From an uncultured Alcanivoracaceae bacterium (GTDB lineage Bacteria; Pseudomonadota; Gammaproteobacteria; Xanthomonadales; Marinicellaceae), in the NCBI GenBank assembly GCA_913061105.1, contig CAJXVJ010000005.1, forward strand, positions 1-42,123: a stretch of 42,123 bases of DNA, given 5' to 3'. Below, piece by piece: positions 1 through 10,423 of this stretch (positions are counted from its first letter, which is position 1; each line of letters starts with the position of its first letter). Position numbers and translations under genes: made by a program. The notes beneath the pieces are model-generated. The model ran no database searches and had not been told where the DNA came from. It worked only from the letters and a program-made list of their open reading frames with translations.

Positions 1-49
1 ACGAGATTTCTGCCTGTCTCGTGGGCTCGGAGATGTGTATAAGAGACAG
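1..49 (+). other. Untrimmed Illumina Nextera i7 adapter (tail of P7, 8-nt index TTCTGCCT, read-2 transposase adapter)
   Basis: acgagat + ttctgcct + gtctcgtgggctcgg + agatgtgtataagagacag; the last two blocks are the Nextera read-2/mosaic-end adapter sequence. Confidence 0.97.
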
Positions 50-90
50 ATTCGGTACAATATAAACTTTCAAATCCGCAATGAACAACT

Positions 91-2169
91 ATGAAACTTC
101 GTTTTTTATTACTAATTTTCTTATTCAATACTGGTTATATTACTTGTAGCATAGCAGGGACAAATGACCTGATTTTCAACAGCAGTTTTGAGCCGTTGTT
201 TTTTGTAGGTGGGACTACCACCACATCAAATGTTGTCCTAAAGCTCAACCAATATGATGACTACACTATTCTTGGTATTGGTGCTTATGTGACTCCATAC
301 CCTGTTGAAAACGGTTCAGAATATACAGTTGAAGTTGTTCAGTCCCCAGGTAACAATTTGTGTTCTGTCCAAAATAATAATGGTGTGATTCAAAATGATG
401 ATGTGGATAATATTGATGTGTATTGTGGATTAATCAATACAATTTATGATGTCAAACAAGAAAATGTGACTGGACTTGTCTCAATTGAAAACTTGATTGT
501 GACAGAATGCAAAGATTCAGATGGTTACTGGGTACAAACCATTGCAGGAGATGCTGATTATAGTGGTGATGATTATTCTGGTTCTTATGTTAATAAAAGT
601 GGAATCGTTTGTTCAGGTGATAATGCAGATGTTAAAGTGGGTGATAGAGTGACATTAAATCCTGCGTTTGCCAATGATTTTTTTGGACAAGTTCAAATGG
701 TCCATAATTCAATGACCATTCTTTCATCTAATAACACACTACCACAACCTGTAAATACAAGTGTTGCAAGTATATCTGGTATAAATGCAGGACCTCTGGA
801 AGGGGTCTTAGTTAAGGTTAACAACTTAACTGTTACAGATGTACAAACCCCGCCAGGTATTGGAGAATCAAGCCCGAGTAATACTTTTGAAGTCAACAAT
901 CAATTACTTGTGGATGATATACTTTATTTAAAGCAGCCATTTCCTGAAGTTAATGATTTTTATCCATCTGTTACTGGTATTTCAATTTTTAGAAATGGTC
1001 TGTCTAAATTGTTACCGAGATTTTCCCAAGATGTGTATTTTTCTACTGATGGCGTTACTAACTTGGTTATTAATGAAGTTGATTATAATCAAATAAATAC
1101 GGATCAAAATGAATTCGTAGAGATAATGAACCCTTCCAATGGTCCTATATCCCTTGATGGTGTCACAGTATATTTTATAAACGGCAGTAATAATCTAGAT
1201 TACGCTCAGATTGATCTAACAACAATAGGGACTTTATTAGCTGGTCAATATTTAGTCATTGGGTCTGCCAATATGATTGATAACGTGGCAAATGGAGCTT
1301 TGACCCTTGAATTTGATAATCCTGAAAACCAAATACAAAATGGAAACCCAGATGGGTTGGTTTTATTCAACAATAATACAAATTCAGTCATTGACAGCCT
1401 TTCTTATGGTGGAGATATTCCGACAGCTACATTGACTGATATCAATATGGTAGTCAACGTGACTGAAAATAGCGGAAGTGTTGCAGACAGTGGTTTAATT
1501 GATGGGAGTATTGCAAGGGTTCCTAATGGTTTAGATAGAAACTTGAATGATCAAGATTTTACATTCACAGCAGTAGCTACACCTGGTGCTTATAATAACT
1601 TAGTTACAACTCCTGAATTATTAGTTATCAATGAATTTGATTACAACACTCCTGGGACCGATGACATGGAGTTCATAGAAATCTATAATCCATCCTTATC
1701 AGATATTTCATTGATCAATGTCAGTCTTTATTTAATCAACGGGTCAAATAATACAGACTATTCCCAGATAGAACTTGATAGTCTGGTATCAATTCAAGCT
1801 GGGCAATATCTTGTCGTCGGTTCTTCAAATATGATAAATTCTGTTGCCGAAGGGGCATTGAGGTTAACGTTTGAAAACCCAGAAGGCCAAATACAAAACA
1901 GTGATCCTGAGGGCATGGTCTTATTTAATAAAAACAACAATTCAGTAATCGACTCACTGTCTTATGGCAGCGCCATCGCATTGGCAACATTATCAGATTT
2001 GGGTATTATGGTTCAAGTTACTGAGGGCAGCGCTACTGCCACAGACACTAATAATATAAATGGCAGTATTGCAAGAATTCCCAATGGGGATGACACTGAT
2101 AATAATGGTTTTGATTTTAGATTCACAGAAACACTTACTCCTGGTGAATCAAATATTTTTGTAGAATAA
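91..2169 (+). CDS. Exported protein with two tandem lamin-tail-like (LTD) domains
   Basis: N-terminal signal peptide; two similar blocks starting LVINEVDYNQINTDQNEFVEIMNPS... and LVINEFDYNTPGTDDMEFIEIYNPS..., each followed by YFINGSNN/YLINGSNN and GQYLVIGSAN/GQYLVVGSSN, typical of LTD. Confidence 0.8.
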   Translation: MKLRFLLLIFLFNTGYITCSIAGTNDLIFNSSFEPLFFVGGTTTTSNVVLKLNQYDDYTILGIGAYVTPYPVENGSEYTVEVVQSPGNNLCSVQNNNGVIQNDDVDNIDVYCGLINTIYDVKQENVTGLVSIENLIVTECKDSDGYWVQTIAGDADYSGDDYSGSYVNKSGIVCSGDNADVKVGDRVTLNPAFANDFFGQVQMVHNSMTILSSNNTLPQPVNTSVASISGINAGPLEGVLVKVNNLTVTDVQTPPGIGESSPSNTFEVNNQLLVDDILYLKQPFPEVNDFYPSVTGISIFRNGLSKLLPRFSQDVYFSTDGVTNLVINEVDYNQINTDQNEFVEIMNPSNGPISLDGVTVYFINGSNNLDYAQIDLTTIGTLLAGQYLVIGSANMIDNVANGALTLEFDNPENQIQNGNPDGLVLFNNNTNSVIDSLSYGGDIPTATLTDINMVVNVTENSGSVADSGLIDGSIARVPNGLDRNLNDQDFTFTAVATPGAYNNLVTTPELLVINEFDYNTPGTDDMEFIEIYNPSLSDISLINVSLYLINGSNNTDYSQIELDSLVSIQAGQYLVVGSSNMINSVAEGALRLTFENPEGQIQNSDPEGMVLFNKNNNSVIDSLSYGSAIALATLSDLGIMVQVTEGSATATDTNNINGSIARIPNGDDTDNNGFDFRFTETLTPGESNIFVE

Positions 2170-2214
2170 ATATCAATGCTATAAAAGATGATCCAAATCT
2201 ATGAACTGTTATTC

Positions 2215-2253
2215 AAGTAATAGGAAGAGTGCTTTTCTCTCCCTATTACTTTT
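2215..2253 (+). terminator. Putative intrinsic terminator after the LTD gene
   Basis: AAGTAATAGG (2215-2224) ... CCTATTACTT (2242-2251) inverted repeat followed by T's. Confidence 0.6.
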
Positions 2254-2404
2254 ATCCTTGTTACAAGGTTCAAATCTTATAGCAGCTATACTCAACAAGT
2301 TTTTAAAACAACCTTTCCAGATAATTACCTAAAGCTGATTTTATTTTTATACCCAAGCTATTTTTCTGCTAAAATCATGGATTAATTTTAAATGAGAGTT
2401 AAAC

Positions 2405-5400
2405 ATGTTGAATATCCATCACAAATTTGTCTTGATACTTTGCCTGTTATTGGTGTCGTTAACAGGCATTGCAAAAAAAGACGAAAAGAAAAAAGACAAC
2501 CCATTGGCTGGCATGCCATTAAGAAACATTGGACCCGCTTTAATTTCTGGACGTATTTCAGATTTTGCTTTTCATCCTGATAAAAAGCACGTTTTTTATG
2601 TGACCACCGCAGCTGGCAACATGTGGAAAACCACCAATAATACCATTACTTGGGAACCCATATTTGACAACGAAGGTTCATACTCTATAGGTTCGATGAA
2701 AATGGACCCATCAAATCCTTTAACTTTGTGGGTTGGTTCAGGTGAAAACAATGCACAAAGATCGGTGGCATTTGGTGATGGAATTTACAAATCTGTAGAT
2801 GGTGGAAAGTCTTGGAAAAACATGGGTTTAAAAAATTCTGGACATATTTCACAGATATGGGTTCATCCAAAAGATTCAGATACAGTTTTAGTTGCTGCAC
2901 AAGGACCTTTGTGGAGTGATGGTGGAGACCGTGGTTTGTATAAAACCACTGATGGTGGAAAAACTTGGAAAAAAATACTGACAATTGACAAGTACACAGG
3001 TGTTAACGAATTTGTTGTGGATGTGAATAATCCAGATAATATTGTTGCCAGTTCTTATCAACGACGTAGACATGTATGGGTTCTTATCAATGGTGGACCA
3101 GGCAGTGGGATTCACAGAACAACTGACGGAGGAGTTACTTGGAGCGAAGTCAAATCATCATTACCAAAAGACCACATGGGTCGCATTGGCTTGATAGGTG
3201 CACCATCCATGCCAAATCGTATTTATGCCATTGTTGAATCAAACAAAAAAGAACAAGGTGTGTTCTTATCAGATGATTTCGGTGTTTCATTCAGTAAACA
3301 ATCAAGCTATATGGCTAGCAGCCCACAATATTATAACGAATTAGTGGTTGACCCTAAAAATCCAGATCGGGTTTATTCATTAAGTACATTCACAAACATC
3401 TCTGAAGATGCCGGTAAAACTTGGACAAAGTTATCTGATAAATTCCGACACGTAGATGACCATGCCTTATGGATTGATCCAGATAACACTGAACACTTAT
3501 ATATAGGTGGAGATGGTGGAATCTATGAATCCTATGACAGAGGCCAAACTTGGAGACATGTTCAAAATTTACCGATTGCTCAATTTTACAGAATAACACC
3601 AGATAACGCTGAACCTTTCTATAATGTTTGTGGTGGCACCCAAGACAATAATTCTTTATGTGGTCCTTCAAGAACAGACAAAGTTCACGGCATTACTAAT
3701 GCAGATTGGGACATCATTCTTGGTGGTGATGGTTACAAATCTCAAATTGATCCAAACGACCCAAATGTAGTCTATGCACAATACCAATATGGTGGTCTGG
3801 CCCGTGTTGATCGCACAACCGATGAACGTTTATACATTACGCCTCACCCAAAAAAAGGCGAGAATGCATACAAGTGGAATTGGAATACTCCATTAATTAT
3901 TAGTCCACACAAAAGCACACGGTTGTTTTATGCGGCTGAGAAATTATTTCAATCTGATGACCGTGGCAATTCATGGAAAGTGATTAGTCCTGATTTAACC
4001 CAAATGATTGACCGCAACAAACTCAAAGTAATGGGCCGTGTTTGGAGTGTAGATTCTGTAGCAAAAAATGTATCCACTTCAAAATATGGCAGTTTAATTG
4101 GCATTGCTGAAAGTCCTCTACAAGAAGGTTTAATCATGGTGGGTTCGGATGATGGTATTATCAGCACAACCAATAATGGTGGTAAAGATTGGAATTCAAT
4201 CAAAACATTCCCTAAAGTACCGGACATGTCTTATGTTTCAGATGTGTTATTATCTTCTCATAATAAAAATGTGGCATATGCGACTATTGATAATCACAAG
4301 CGTGGTGATTTCAAACCTTATGTTTTGAAATCAACTGATCAAGGCAAAAGCTGGAAACAAATCAGCAACAATTTACCAAAAAGAGGTCCTACTCATACAA
4401 TTGTAGAAGATCACATCGATCCAAATCTATTGTTTGTTGGTACTGAATTTGGATTATTTTTCACACAAAATGGTGGAGACAGTTGGACTGAATTTTCCAG
4501 CCTACCAACCACTGCCATTCGTGACCTAGAAATTCAACGCCGAGAGAGCGATTTGGTTGTTGCATCTTTTGGACGAGGTATTTATATTTTAGATGATTAC
4601 TCTCCTTTAAGAACAAAAGCCTCAGACTTAAACAAAGAAGCAGCTACCCTATTCCCTATACGTGATTCATGGATTTATATAGAAGGTTCTCGCATTGACA
4701 ACAGAGAAAAAGGCTCGTCAGGCAGTGGTTATTTCACTGCAAAAAACCCACCCTCTGGTGTGACGTTTTCTTATTATCTAAAAGACAATTATAAGTCTCT
4801 CAAGAAACAACGCCGAGCCAAAGAAATAAAGCTTGAGAAAGATTCAGCAGATACACCTTATCCTTCTTGGGAACAGTTAAGAAAAGAAGACAATGAACAA
4901 GCACCAAAACTGTATTTTGAAATTAAAGACAGCAATGACACAATTGTTAGTCGTGTTGCTGCCAAAACCCAAAAAGGTTTCCACAGAAGCCAATGGAACA
5001 TGCGCTTGCCTGCTCCTGATGCAGTTAAGTTAAAACAACCGGCATGGATTCCGTATTGGGCATCACCTCCTATGGGACCATTAGCTACTCCTGGCATGTA
5101 TACCGCGACTCTTTTCAAAAGACAAGCTGGTACATTGACTCAAATGGGCAGTTCACAACCATTTAAATTAAAAGTATTAAGAAACAGCACTGAAATCACC
5201 AAAGATCCACAATCAGTCCAAGATTTCCATACCAAACTGGTTAATTTACAACGCGTAATCGAAGGTGTTGATGGCAAATACGGTGAGATAAATAACAGTG
5301 TCGCTTATCTTTACAAAGCCTTAGAACTAACGACAACTACTGATGAAGCAATGAGAAATGAATTGAATAACCTCAGAGAAAGACTCATTAGTTTTGGAAT

Positions 5401-5674
5401 TAAATTGAATGGTGATTCTACCATTTCTTCAAGAGCTGAACCCGTACCTTGGTCAGTATCTAATCGTGTTGGTAGTTTGTATGGAAGCATTATTAAAACC
5501 CAATATGATATACCACAAGGTTTTAAAGATTCGTATGTCATAGCCGAGTCAGAAACTTCAAGCCTAGTTAAAGAATTGAAATCAATTTATACAGATCTCA
5601 AAACTTTCGAAAAAGCAATTGAAGCCAAGGGTGCCCCATGGACGCCAGGAAGATTGCCCAATTGGGAAGATTAA
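2405..5674 (+). CDS. Exported BNR/VPS10(sortilin)-like beta-propeller protein
   Basis: Signal peptide; many Asp-box-like repeats (SVDGGKSWKNMG, TTDGGKTWKKI, SEDAGKTWTKL, SYDRGQTWRHV, STDQGKSWKQI). Confidence 0.85.
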   Translation: MLNIHHKFVLILCLLLVSLTGIAKKDEKKKDNPLAGMPLRNIGPALISGRISDFAFHPDKKHVFYVTTAAGNMWKTTNNTITWEPIFDNEGSYSIGSMKMDPSNPLTLWVGSGENNAQRSVAFGDGIYKSVDGGKSWKNMGLKNSGHISQIWVHPKDSDTVLVAAQGPLWSDGGDRGLYKTTDGGKTWKKILTIDKYTGVNEFVVDVNNPDNIVASSYQRRRHVWVLINGGPGSGIHRTTDGGVTWSEVKSSLPKDHMGRIGLIGAPSMPNRIYAIVESNKKEQGVFLSDDFGVSFSKQSSYMASSPQYYNELVVDPKNPDRVYSLSTFTNISEDAGKTWTKLSDKFRHVDDHALWIDPDNTEHLYIGGDGGIYESYDRGQTWRHVQNLPIAQFYRITPDNAEPFYNVCGGTQDNNSLCGPSRTDKVHGITNADWDIILGGDGYKSQIDPNDPNVVYAQYQYGGLARVDRTTDERLYITPHPKKGENAYKWNWNTPLIISPHKSTRLFYAAEKLFQSDDRGNSWKVISPDLTQMIDRNKLKVMGRVWSVDSVAKNVSTSKYGSLIGIAESPLQEGLIMVGSDDGIISTTNNGGKDWNSIKTFPKVPDMSYVSDVLLSSHNKNVAYATIDNHKRGDFKPYVLKSTDQGKSWKQISNNLPKRGPTHTIVEDHIDPNLLFVGTEFGLFFTQNGGDSWTEFSSLPTTAIRDLEIQRRESDLVVASFGRGIYILDDYSPLRTKASDLNKEAATLFPIRDSWIYIEGSRIDNREKGSSGSGYFTAKNPPSGVTFSYYLKDNYKSLKKQRRAKEIKLEKDSADTPYPSWEQLRKEDNEQAPKLYFEIKDSNDTIVSRVAAKTQKGFHRSQWNMRLPAPDAVKLKQPAWIPYWASPPMGPLATPGMYTATLFKRQAGTLTQMGSSQPFKLKVLRNSTEITKDPQSVQDFHTKLVNLQRVIEGVDGKYGEINNSVAYLYKALELTTTTDEAMRNELNNLRERLISFGIKLNGDSTISSRAEPVPWSVSNRVGSLYGSIIKTQYDIPQGFKDSYVIAESETSSLVKELKSIYTDLKTFEKAIEAKGAPWTPGRLPNWED

Positions 5675-5694
5675 TGATTCTTTGAAGAACGGAC

Positions 5695-5721
5695 AAAAGC
5701 CTGCTTAATGCAGGCTTTTTT
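5695..5721 (+). terminator. Intrinsic terminator
   Basis: AAAAGCCTGC-TTAAT-GCAGGCTTTTTT hairpin 20 bp after the stop codon at 5674. Confidence 0.9.
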
Positions 5722-5808
5722 GTATGATAAAAATCTTGAGAATAATTATGCTTCACTAATCAAACTATTTTATTTATAATATAGTATCCTAAGCAATTGA
5801 GAATATTG

Positions 5809-8800
5809 ATGACACCACATAGATCAATCCATAATTATTTATTATTAATACTCTTTTCAATCGCCATACAAGCCAAGGATGAAGACAAACCCATGGCCTA
5901 TTCAGAGCTTCCCAGTCAATATTATCAGAAGTTTATATTGTCTAATTTTAATAATGATAATGATAAAATTACATTCTATGGGCTTAAAAATGGCAATCAA
6001 GACTTTAGCATTCAACAAAAAAGTATATACCAAAATGGAGATTTGAGTATACAAGCAAAATCTGAAGGTTCAAATGCATGGATTAATGCAACGATAGGTA
6101 AAAATAGCATATTTGGAGAAATGCATGAAAATAATAAGCACCACATAATTACTACTGATGCCAATGGCTCATGGTTAATTGAATTGCCTAAAGATGGATT
6201 AATTTACAACAGTTGTCCACTCAATCATGAACAACCAGAATCTCAAAAAGTTTCCCATAATTCAACCCAAAAAAATAATTCCAATGAAGGTACATCAAAT
6301 GTCATTGATTTTTATATGATGTATGATCAAGCCATTGAAGACAGGTACCCTGGAGAATTACTTGAAACGCGATTAAATCAATATTTCAATGTCGCCAATC
6401 AATCACTGTTTAATAGTAATATTGATTTGAAGGTTAGATTAGTTGGCTTTGAAAAAACCAATTACAACTCTTCCAATTCAAATGAAATTGCCAGAAATAA
6501 TATAAGAGCGGCTTTAGCTGGAGCACCAGTCAACGGATTAAATAACTTACTTCAAAGACGTCAACAATTGGGTGCAGATATGGTTGTATTAATAAGACCG
6601 CATAATATTCAGACCCGTGGAAATTGTGGTATTGCCTATTTTCCTGTAACTACTGACAATGGCAATTCATTCGATGACACATATGGTGTCCATGTGATGA
6701 GCGATGGCATGAGTAGCTGGTCTATTTGTACTGATCAATTGATGATACATGAACTTGGACACAATTTAGGTGCCACGCATCACAATGATCCAAACGATTA
6801 TTTGCCTGGCGGTGGGGGCTATGCCAAAATTGGTAAATTTAGCACAATTATGGGTTCCTTTGGCACAGGTCAACCTGAAAGGTTTTTCGAGATTGATGCC
6901 TTTTCAAACCCAAATATACAATGTGCAGGTGTACCTTGCGGTGTTGCCAATCAATCCAACAATGCTAATGTAGCCTCACAGTTGGTTCCATTTGTGGCCA
7001 ATTATCAACCAAGCATTTCAAACCTGCCGTTGTCAAACATTAAAACCCCATCAAACCCAGACAGTGATGGGGATGGTCTCAGTGATTGGGATGATGAATT
7101 TCCTTTTGATAAAAACGAAACATCAGACCTCGATGATGATGGTGTTGGAGATAATTCTGATGCCTTTCCTACAAATGCTTCTGAACAATATGATACTGAT
7201 AATGACGGTATTGGGAACAATGCCGATAACGATGATGATGGAGATGGTGTTAATGATAATTCCGATTATTTTCCTTTAGATGAAAATGAAGTCAGTGACA
7301 GTGATATCGATGGTATGGGTGATAATGCGGATGCATTTCCAAATAATATTTTCGAGCAAGTTGATAATGACAATGATTCAATCGGTGATAATCAAGACCT
7401 GGATGATGACAATGATGGTTTTGATGATACTGATAACATTGCTCAAGACATTTTGGTTATTAATACTGGTAGTAATCAAATATTGCGATTTGATGCACAA
7501 ACTGGTCAACCTAAAGGCATTGAATTAACAGCCGATGATGGATTACTCACTTTTCAGTCTGATTTAAGCTACCGTGAAGGTGAACAGGTGCTGTACTATA
7601 CCAGCTCTTCTTCAGTCAAACGATTAGATTTAAGTAACAGAAACCCATTGGATTTAGCTATTCCTCCTTATTTCAGAGATGATTTTTATCCGCGATTGTC
7701 AATTTATTTGAACTCAGGTTTTCCAACAAGTTTAACCAATATTCAAGGGACATCTGAAATAGTTCTCTCAACACTAAGAAGTACACAACCAATTAGATTC
7801 AAAGGTTCTTTTCCTACACTGAGAAATGGAAGTTATATTTTAGAAAACAACGAAAACATATTAGACATAGTTAATGATAATTCTGATATATATTTCCTAG
7901 ACCAATCTTCAAGCATATACAAAGGCCAAATTACAGACACAAATATTCAAAAATTAGGTGGAAACAATTCATGGATGAGCAATCAATTTGCCATGCAAAA
8001 GACCCAGGACAACCGATTGTTAATTTCCAATCAAAACACAAATCATATTGGTACCATTGATGCCAATTCTGGCGCTTATTTAGGCATTTTTGCCAAGATT
8101 AGTGATTATGGTTATACCAACCCAACAGGAATGGCAATTACAAATGAGAACATACTGTTAGTTGCAGCAAATGACCAAAACAGTATTTTAAAGTTTGACA
8201 TTTCTAATGGTGAATTTTTAGGACTATTGGTGGCTGATAAAGGCTTAAACGATCCTTATAAAATGATAGTCGTTCCTAAATTAGTTGATAGGTTTCACAA
8301 TGAAGATGATAAAGTCATCAGACCAAATGCAGGCCTATGGTTTAACCAAGCCAAAAATGGCAGAGGATTTGACATACAGATTTTTAATAACCGTTTGTCA
8401 GTGATTTGGTATACCTTCGACGAATCAGGCTTACCAATATGGTACATCAGTTCTGGCGAATTGAACGGGTTTCAGTATGAAGGCGAATTTTTAAAAACAC
8501 ACTTAAATACTGATAACTCTGTTTCAACTGAAATAGTTGGCAGCATTAGTATTGACTTTAATGATGAAAGAAATGCCGAGGTTAACTGGCAAATTAATAA
8601 CAATCAAGGTTCAGAATCCATTGATTGGTTGACTTGGAGCAACCAAGCTGAGACCGAAAACTATACAGGATTATGGGGCCGCCCAGATGGTCCTGGTTGG
8701 GGAGTTTCAGTAGCTACCATTGGCCCAACTTCAGTAGCTATTCCTTATATCTATGATTCATCAGGTGAGCCTAGGTGGTTAATAAGCAACCCAATTGATA

Positions 8801-9033
8801 CACTTACTCCTTTAAGCTTTTCACTCAACTCTGTCTATAGCAATACATTGTGCCCTGGTTGTACTGGCGATCCTTCATTTACCATGGACCCTTCAGGAAC
8901 AATGACATTAGATCTTTCAGAAAACAAGTCTTGGGACAGCAATATATTATTTAATGCGCCATTAAATGGAGATTGGATACTTGATGATACTGATTTAATA
9001 CTGTTCTCTTTACCGGCAACAAGACCTCGCTAA
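5809..9033 (+). CDS. Secreted M12-type (reprolysin-like) zinc metalloprotease with thrombospondin type 3 repeats and a duplicated C-terminal WY-rich module
   Basis: HELGHNLGATHH zinc motif (6748-6783) followed by Met-turn TIMGS; Asp-rich TSP3-like repeats (DSDGDGLSDWDDEFP...); signal peptide. ORF track starts at TTG 5797; ATG at 5809 is preferred. Confidence 0.85.
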   Translation: MTPHRSIHNYLLLILFSIAIQAKDEDKPMAYSELPSQYYQKFILSNFNNDNDKITFYGLKNGNQDFSIQQKSIYQNGDLSIQAKSEGSNAWINATIGKNSIFGEMHENNKHHIITTDANGSWLIELPKDGLIYNSCPLNHEQPESQKVSHNSTQKNNSNEGTSNVIDFYMMYDQAIEDRYPGELLETRLNQYFNVANQSLFNSNIDLKVRLVGFEKTNYNSSNSNEIARNNIRAALAGAPVNGLNNLLQRRQQLGADMVVLIRPHNIQTRGNCGIAYFPVTTDNGNSFDDTYGVHVMSDGMSSWSICTDQLMIHELGHNLGATHHNDPNDYLPGGGGYAKIGKFSTIMGSFGTGQPERFFEIDAFSNPNIQCAGVPCGVANQSNNANVASQLVPFVANYQPSISNLPLSNIKTPSNPDSDGDGLSDWDDEFPFDKNETSDLDDDGVGDNSDAFPTNASEQYDTDNDGIGNNADNDDDGDGVNDNSDYFPLDENEVSDSDIDGMGDNADAFPNNIFEQVDNDNDSIGDNQDLDDDNDGFDDTDNIAQDILVINTGSNQILRFDAQTGQPKGIELTADDGLLTFQSDLSYREGEQVLYYTSSSSVKRLDLSNRNPLDLAIPPYFRDDFYPRLSIYLNSGFPTSLTNIQGTSEIVLSTLRSTQPIRFKGSFPTLRNGSYILENNENILDIVNDNSDIYFLDQSSSIYKGQITDTNIQKLGGNNSWMSNQFAMQKTQDNRLLISNQNTNHIGTIDANSGAYLGIFAKISDYGYTNPTGMAITNENILLVAANDQNSILKFDISNGEFLGLLVADKGLNDPYKMIVVPKLVDRFHNEDDKVIRPNAGLWFNQAKNGRGFDIQIFNNRLSVIWYTFDESGLPIWYISSGELNGFQYEGEFLKTHLNTDNSVSTEIVGSISIDFNDERNAEVNWQINNNQGSESIDWLTWSNQAETENYTGLWGRPDGPGWGVSVATIGPTSVAIPYIYDSSGEPRWLISNPIDTLTPLSFSLNSVYSNTLCPGCTGDPSFTMDPSGTMTLDLSENKSWDSNILFNAPLNGDWILDDTDLILFSLPATRPR

Positions 9034-9180
9034 TGTAATGAGAAATCTATTAAGGATTATTAGATAAAACCATGCATAGAACATAAGTTTTAAAAATGTG
9101 TTTTACAAATATTTAACACAAGCAAAATATAACCATGGTAGTATGTGCTATCTCCATTTTGACTTGACCAGGACCAACAC

Positions 9181-10398
9181 ATGATTCTAAAAAAAATATT
9201 AGTTTTTATTACCATTGTTTGTTTAGTCAACAGTAATGTTATAGCTCAATCCACAGATAAAACCAATGGGGTTTTTAACACCAAACCAAAACTCATAAAC
9301 AAGAATCATAAAACGGTTATCCCAATTGAAATCTGGAACAACAAAATATTTCTAACTGCCAAAGTCAATGACAAAGCTTATCGTTTTATATTAGACACTG
9401 GATCTCCTACCATATTAACCACTAAAGTCGCCAATGAATTGAAGCTTGAGATTAAAGGAGAAAATACAGGTCAAGATGCCAATGGAAACCTGGTTAAAAT
9501 GGATTTGTCCATTCTAGAAAAATTGCAATTAGGTGATGTTACCATTGAAAATATTCCTGTGTTTATATTTGATCCATCAAAGTTGGAAATTGCTGGAGAA
9601 CTGTTTGATGGCGGAATTATTGGATCTGAAATAATGCCATTAACCAATTGGCAAATTAATTTTAAAGACAAATACATCATATTAACCGATGATACTTCTC
9701 AATTGGATTACATTAAAAAAGCCCAAAAGGCCGAACTGAAAATTTACAATTACCCATTCATGCCCATCATGGAATATACCATCAATAAGAAATTCAAAGA
9801 CAATGCTTTGTTTGACACTGGCAGTACTGAGTTATTGCACCTTTTTGACAAGGCATATCAAGAATTAATCAAGCAAAAATTGGTCAATTCTCAGGCACAA
9901 ATAGCCCATGGTACTTTTGGAGAATCTGGTGGTGGCAGAGGCAAAGACAACACATTTCACTTCACTTCTATAAAAAAATTAAACATAGGAGAATTGGATT
10001 TTAAAGATTCTCAGGTGTGGACACGGCCCCATGCACCTTCATTGATTGGTTCGAAAATATTTGAATCACAAATAGTAACATTGGATTATGCCAATAAGGC
10101 GGCCTATTTCCATCAATACAAAAAACCTTTACCTCAGGAAAAATCATTTGGATTTAGACCCTATTTTAAGGATCAAAAAGTTTATCTTGGTTTCTTAAAA
10201 GAGCTATCCCCAGCTGCCAGATCAGGATTACAATTACATAACCAAATATTAAAAATTAATGACACAGGTTTAACCCAACTAAATAAATCAGAACTGCTTG
10301 ATACCCTAACATTAATATCAAACAGCCTTAAAGAAGAATCAATCGAAATAACCTTTGTGAGTAATGGAGTTGAAAAGAAAGTGACGTTGAAAAAATAA
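9181..10398 (+). CDS. Exported aspartyl protease family protein with two DTG motifs and a C-terminal PDZ-like domain
   Basis: FILDTGSPTILTT and ALFDTGSTELLHLF; C-terminal GFLKELSPAARSGLQLHNQILKINDTGL resembles PDZ. Confidence 0.8.
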   Translation: MILKKILVFITIVCLVNSNVIAQSTDKTNGVFNTKPKLINKNHKTVIPIEIWNNKIFLTAKVNDKAYRFILDTGSPTILTTKVANELKLEIKGENTGQDANGNLVKMDLSILEKLQLGDVTIENIPVFIFDPSKLEIAGELFDGGIIGSEIMPLTNWQINFKDKYIILTDDTSQLDYIKKAQKAELKIYNYPFMPIMEYTINKKFKDNALFDTGSTELLHLFDKAYQELIKQKLVNSQAQIAHGTFGESGGGRGKDNTFHFTSIKKLNIGELDFKDSQVWTRPHAPSLIGSKIFESQIVTLDYANKAAYFHQYKKPLPQEKSFGFRPYFKDQKVYLGFLKELSPAARSGLQLHNQILKINDTGLTQLNKSELLDTLTLISNSLKEESIEITFVSNGVEKKVTLKK

Positions 10399-10423
10399 TG
10401 GCTCTTCCAAAAATAATTTAGAC

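Noticed and set aside
693-899. Antisense ORFs inside the large exported-protein genes (e.g. 693-899, 2685-2984, 3390-3671, 3949-4227)
   Set aside because: Opposite to long, motif-supported genes, and their translations have no domain features.
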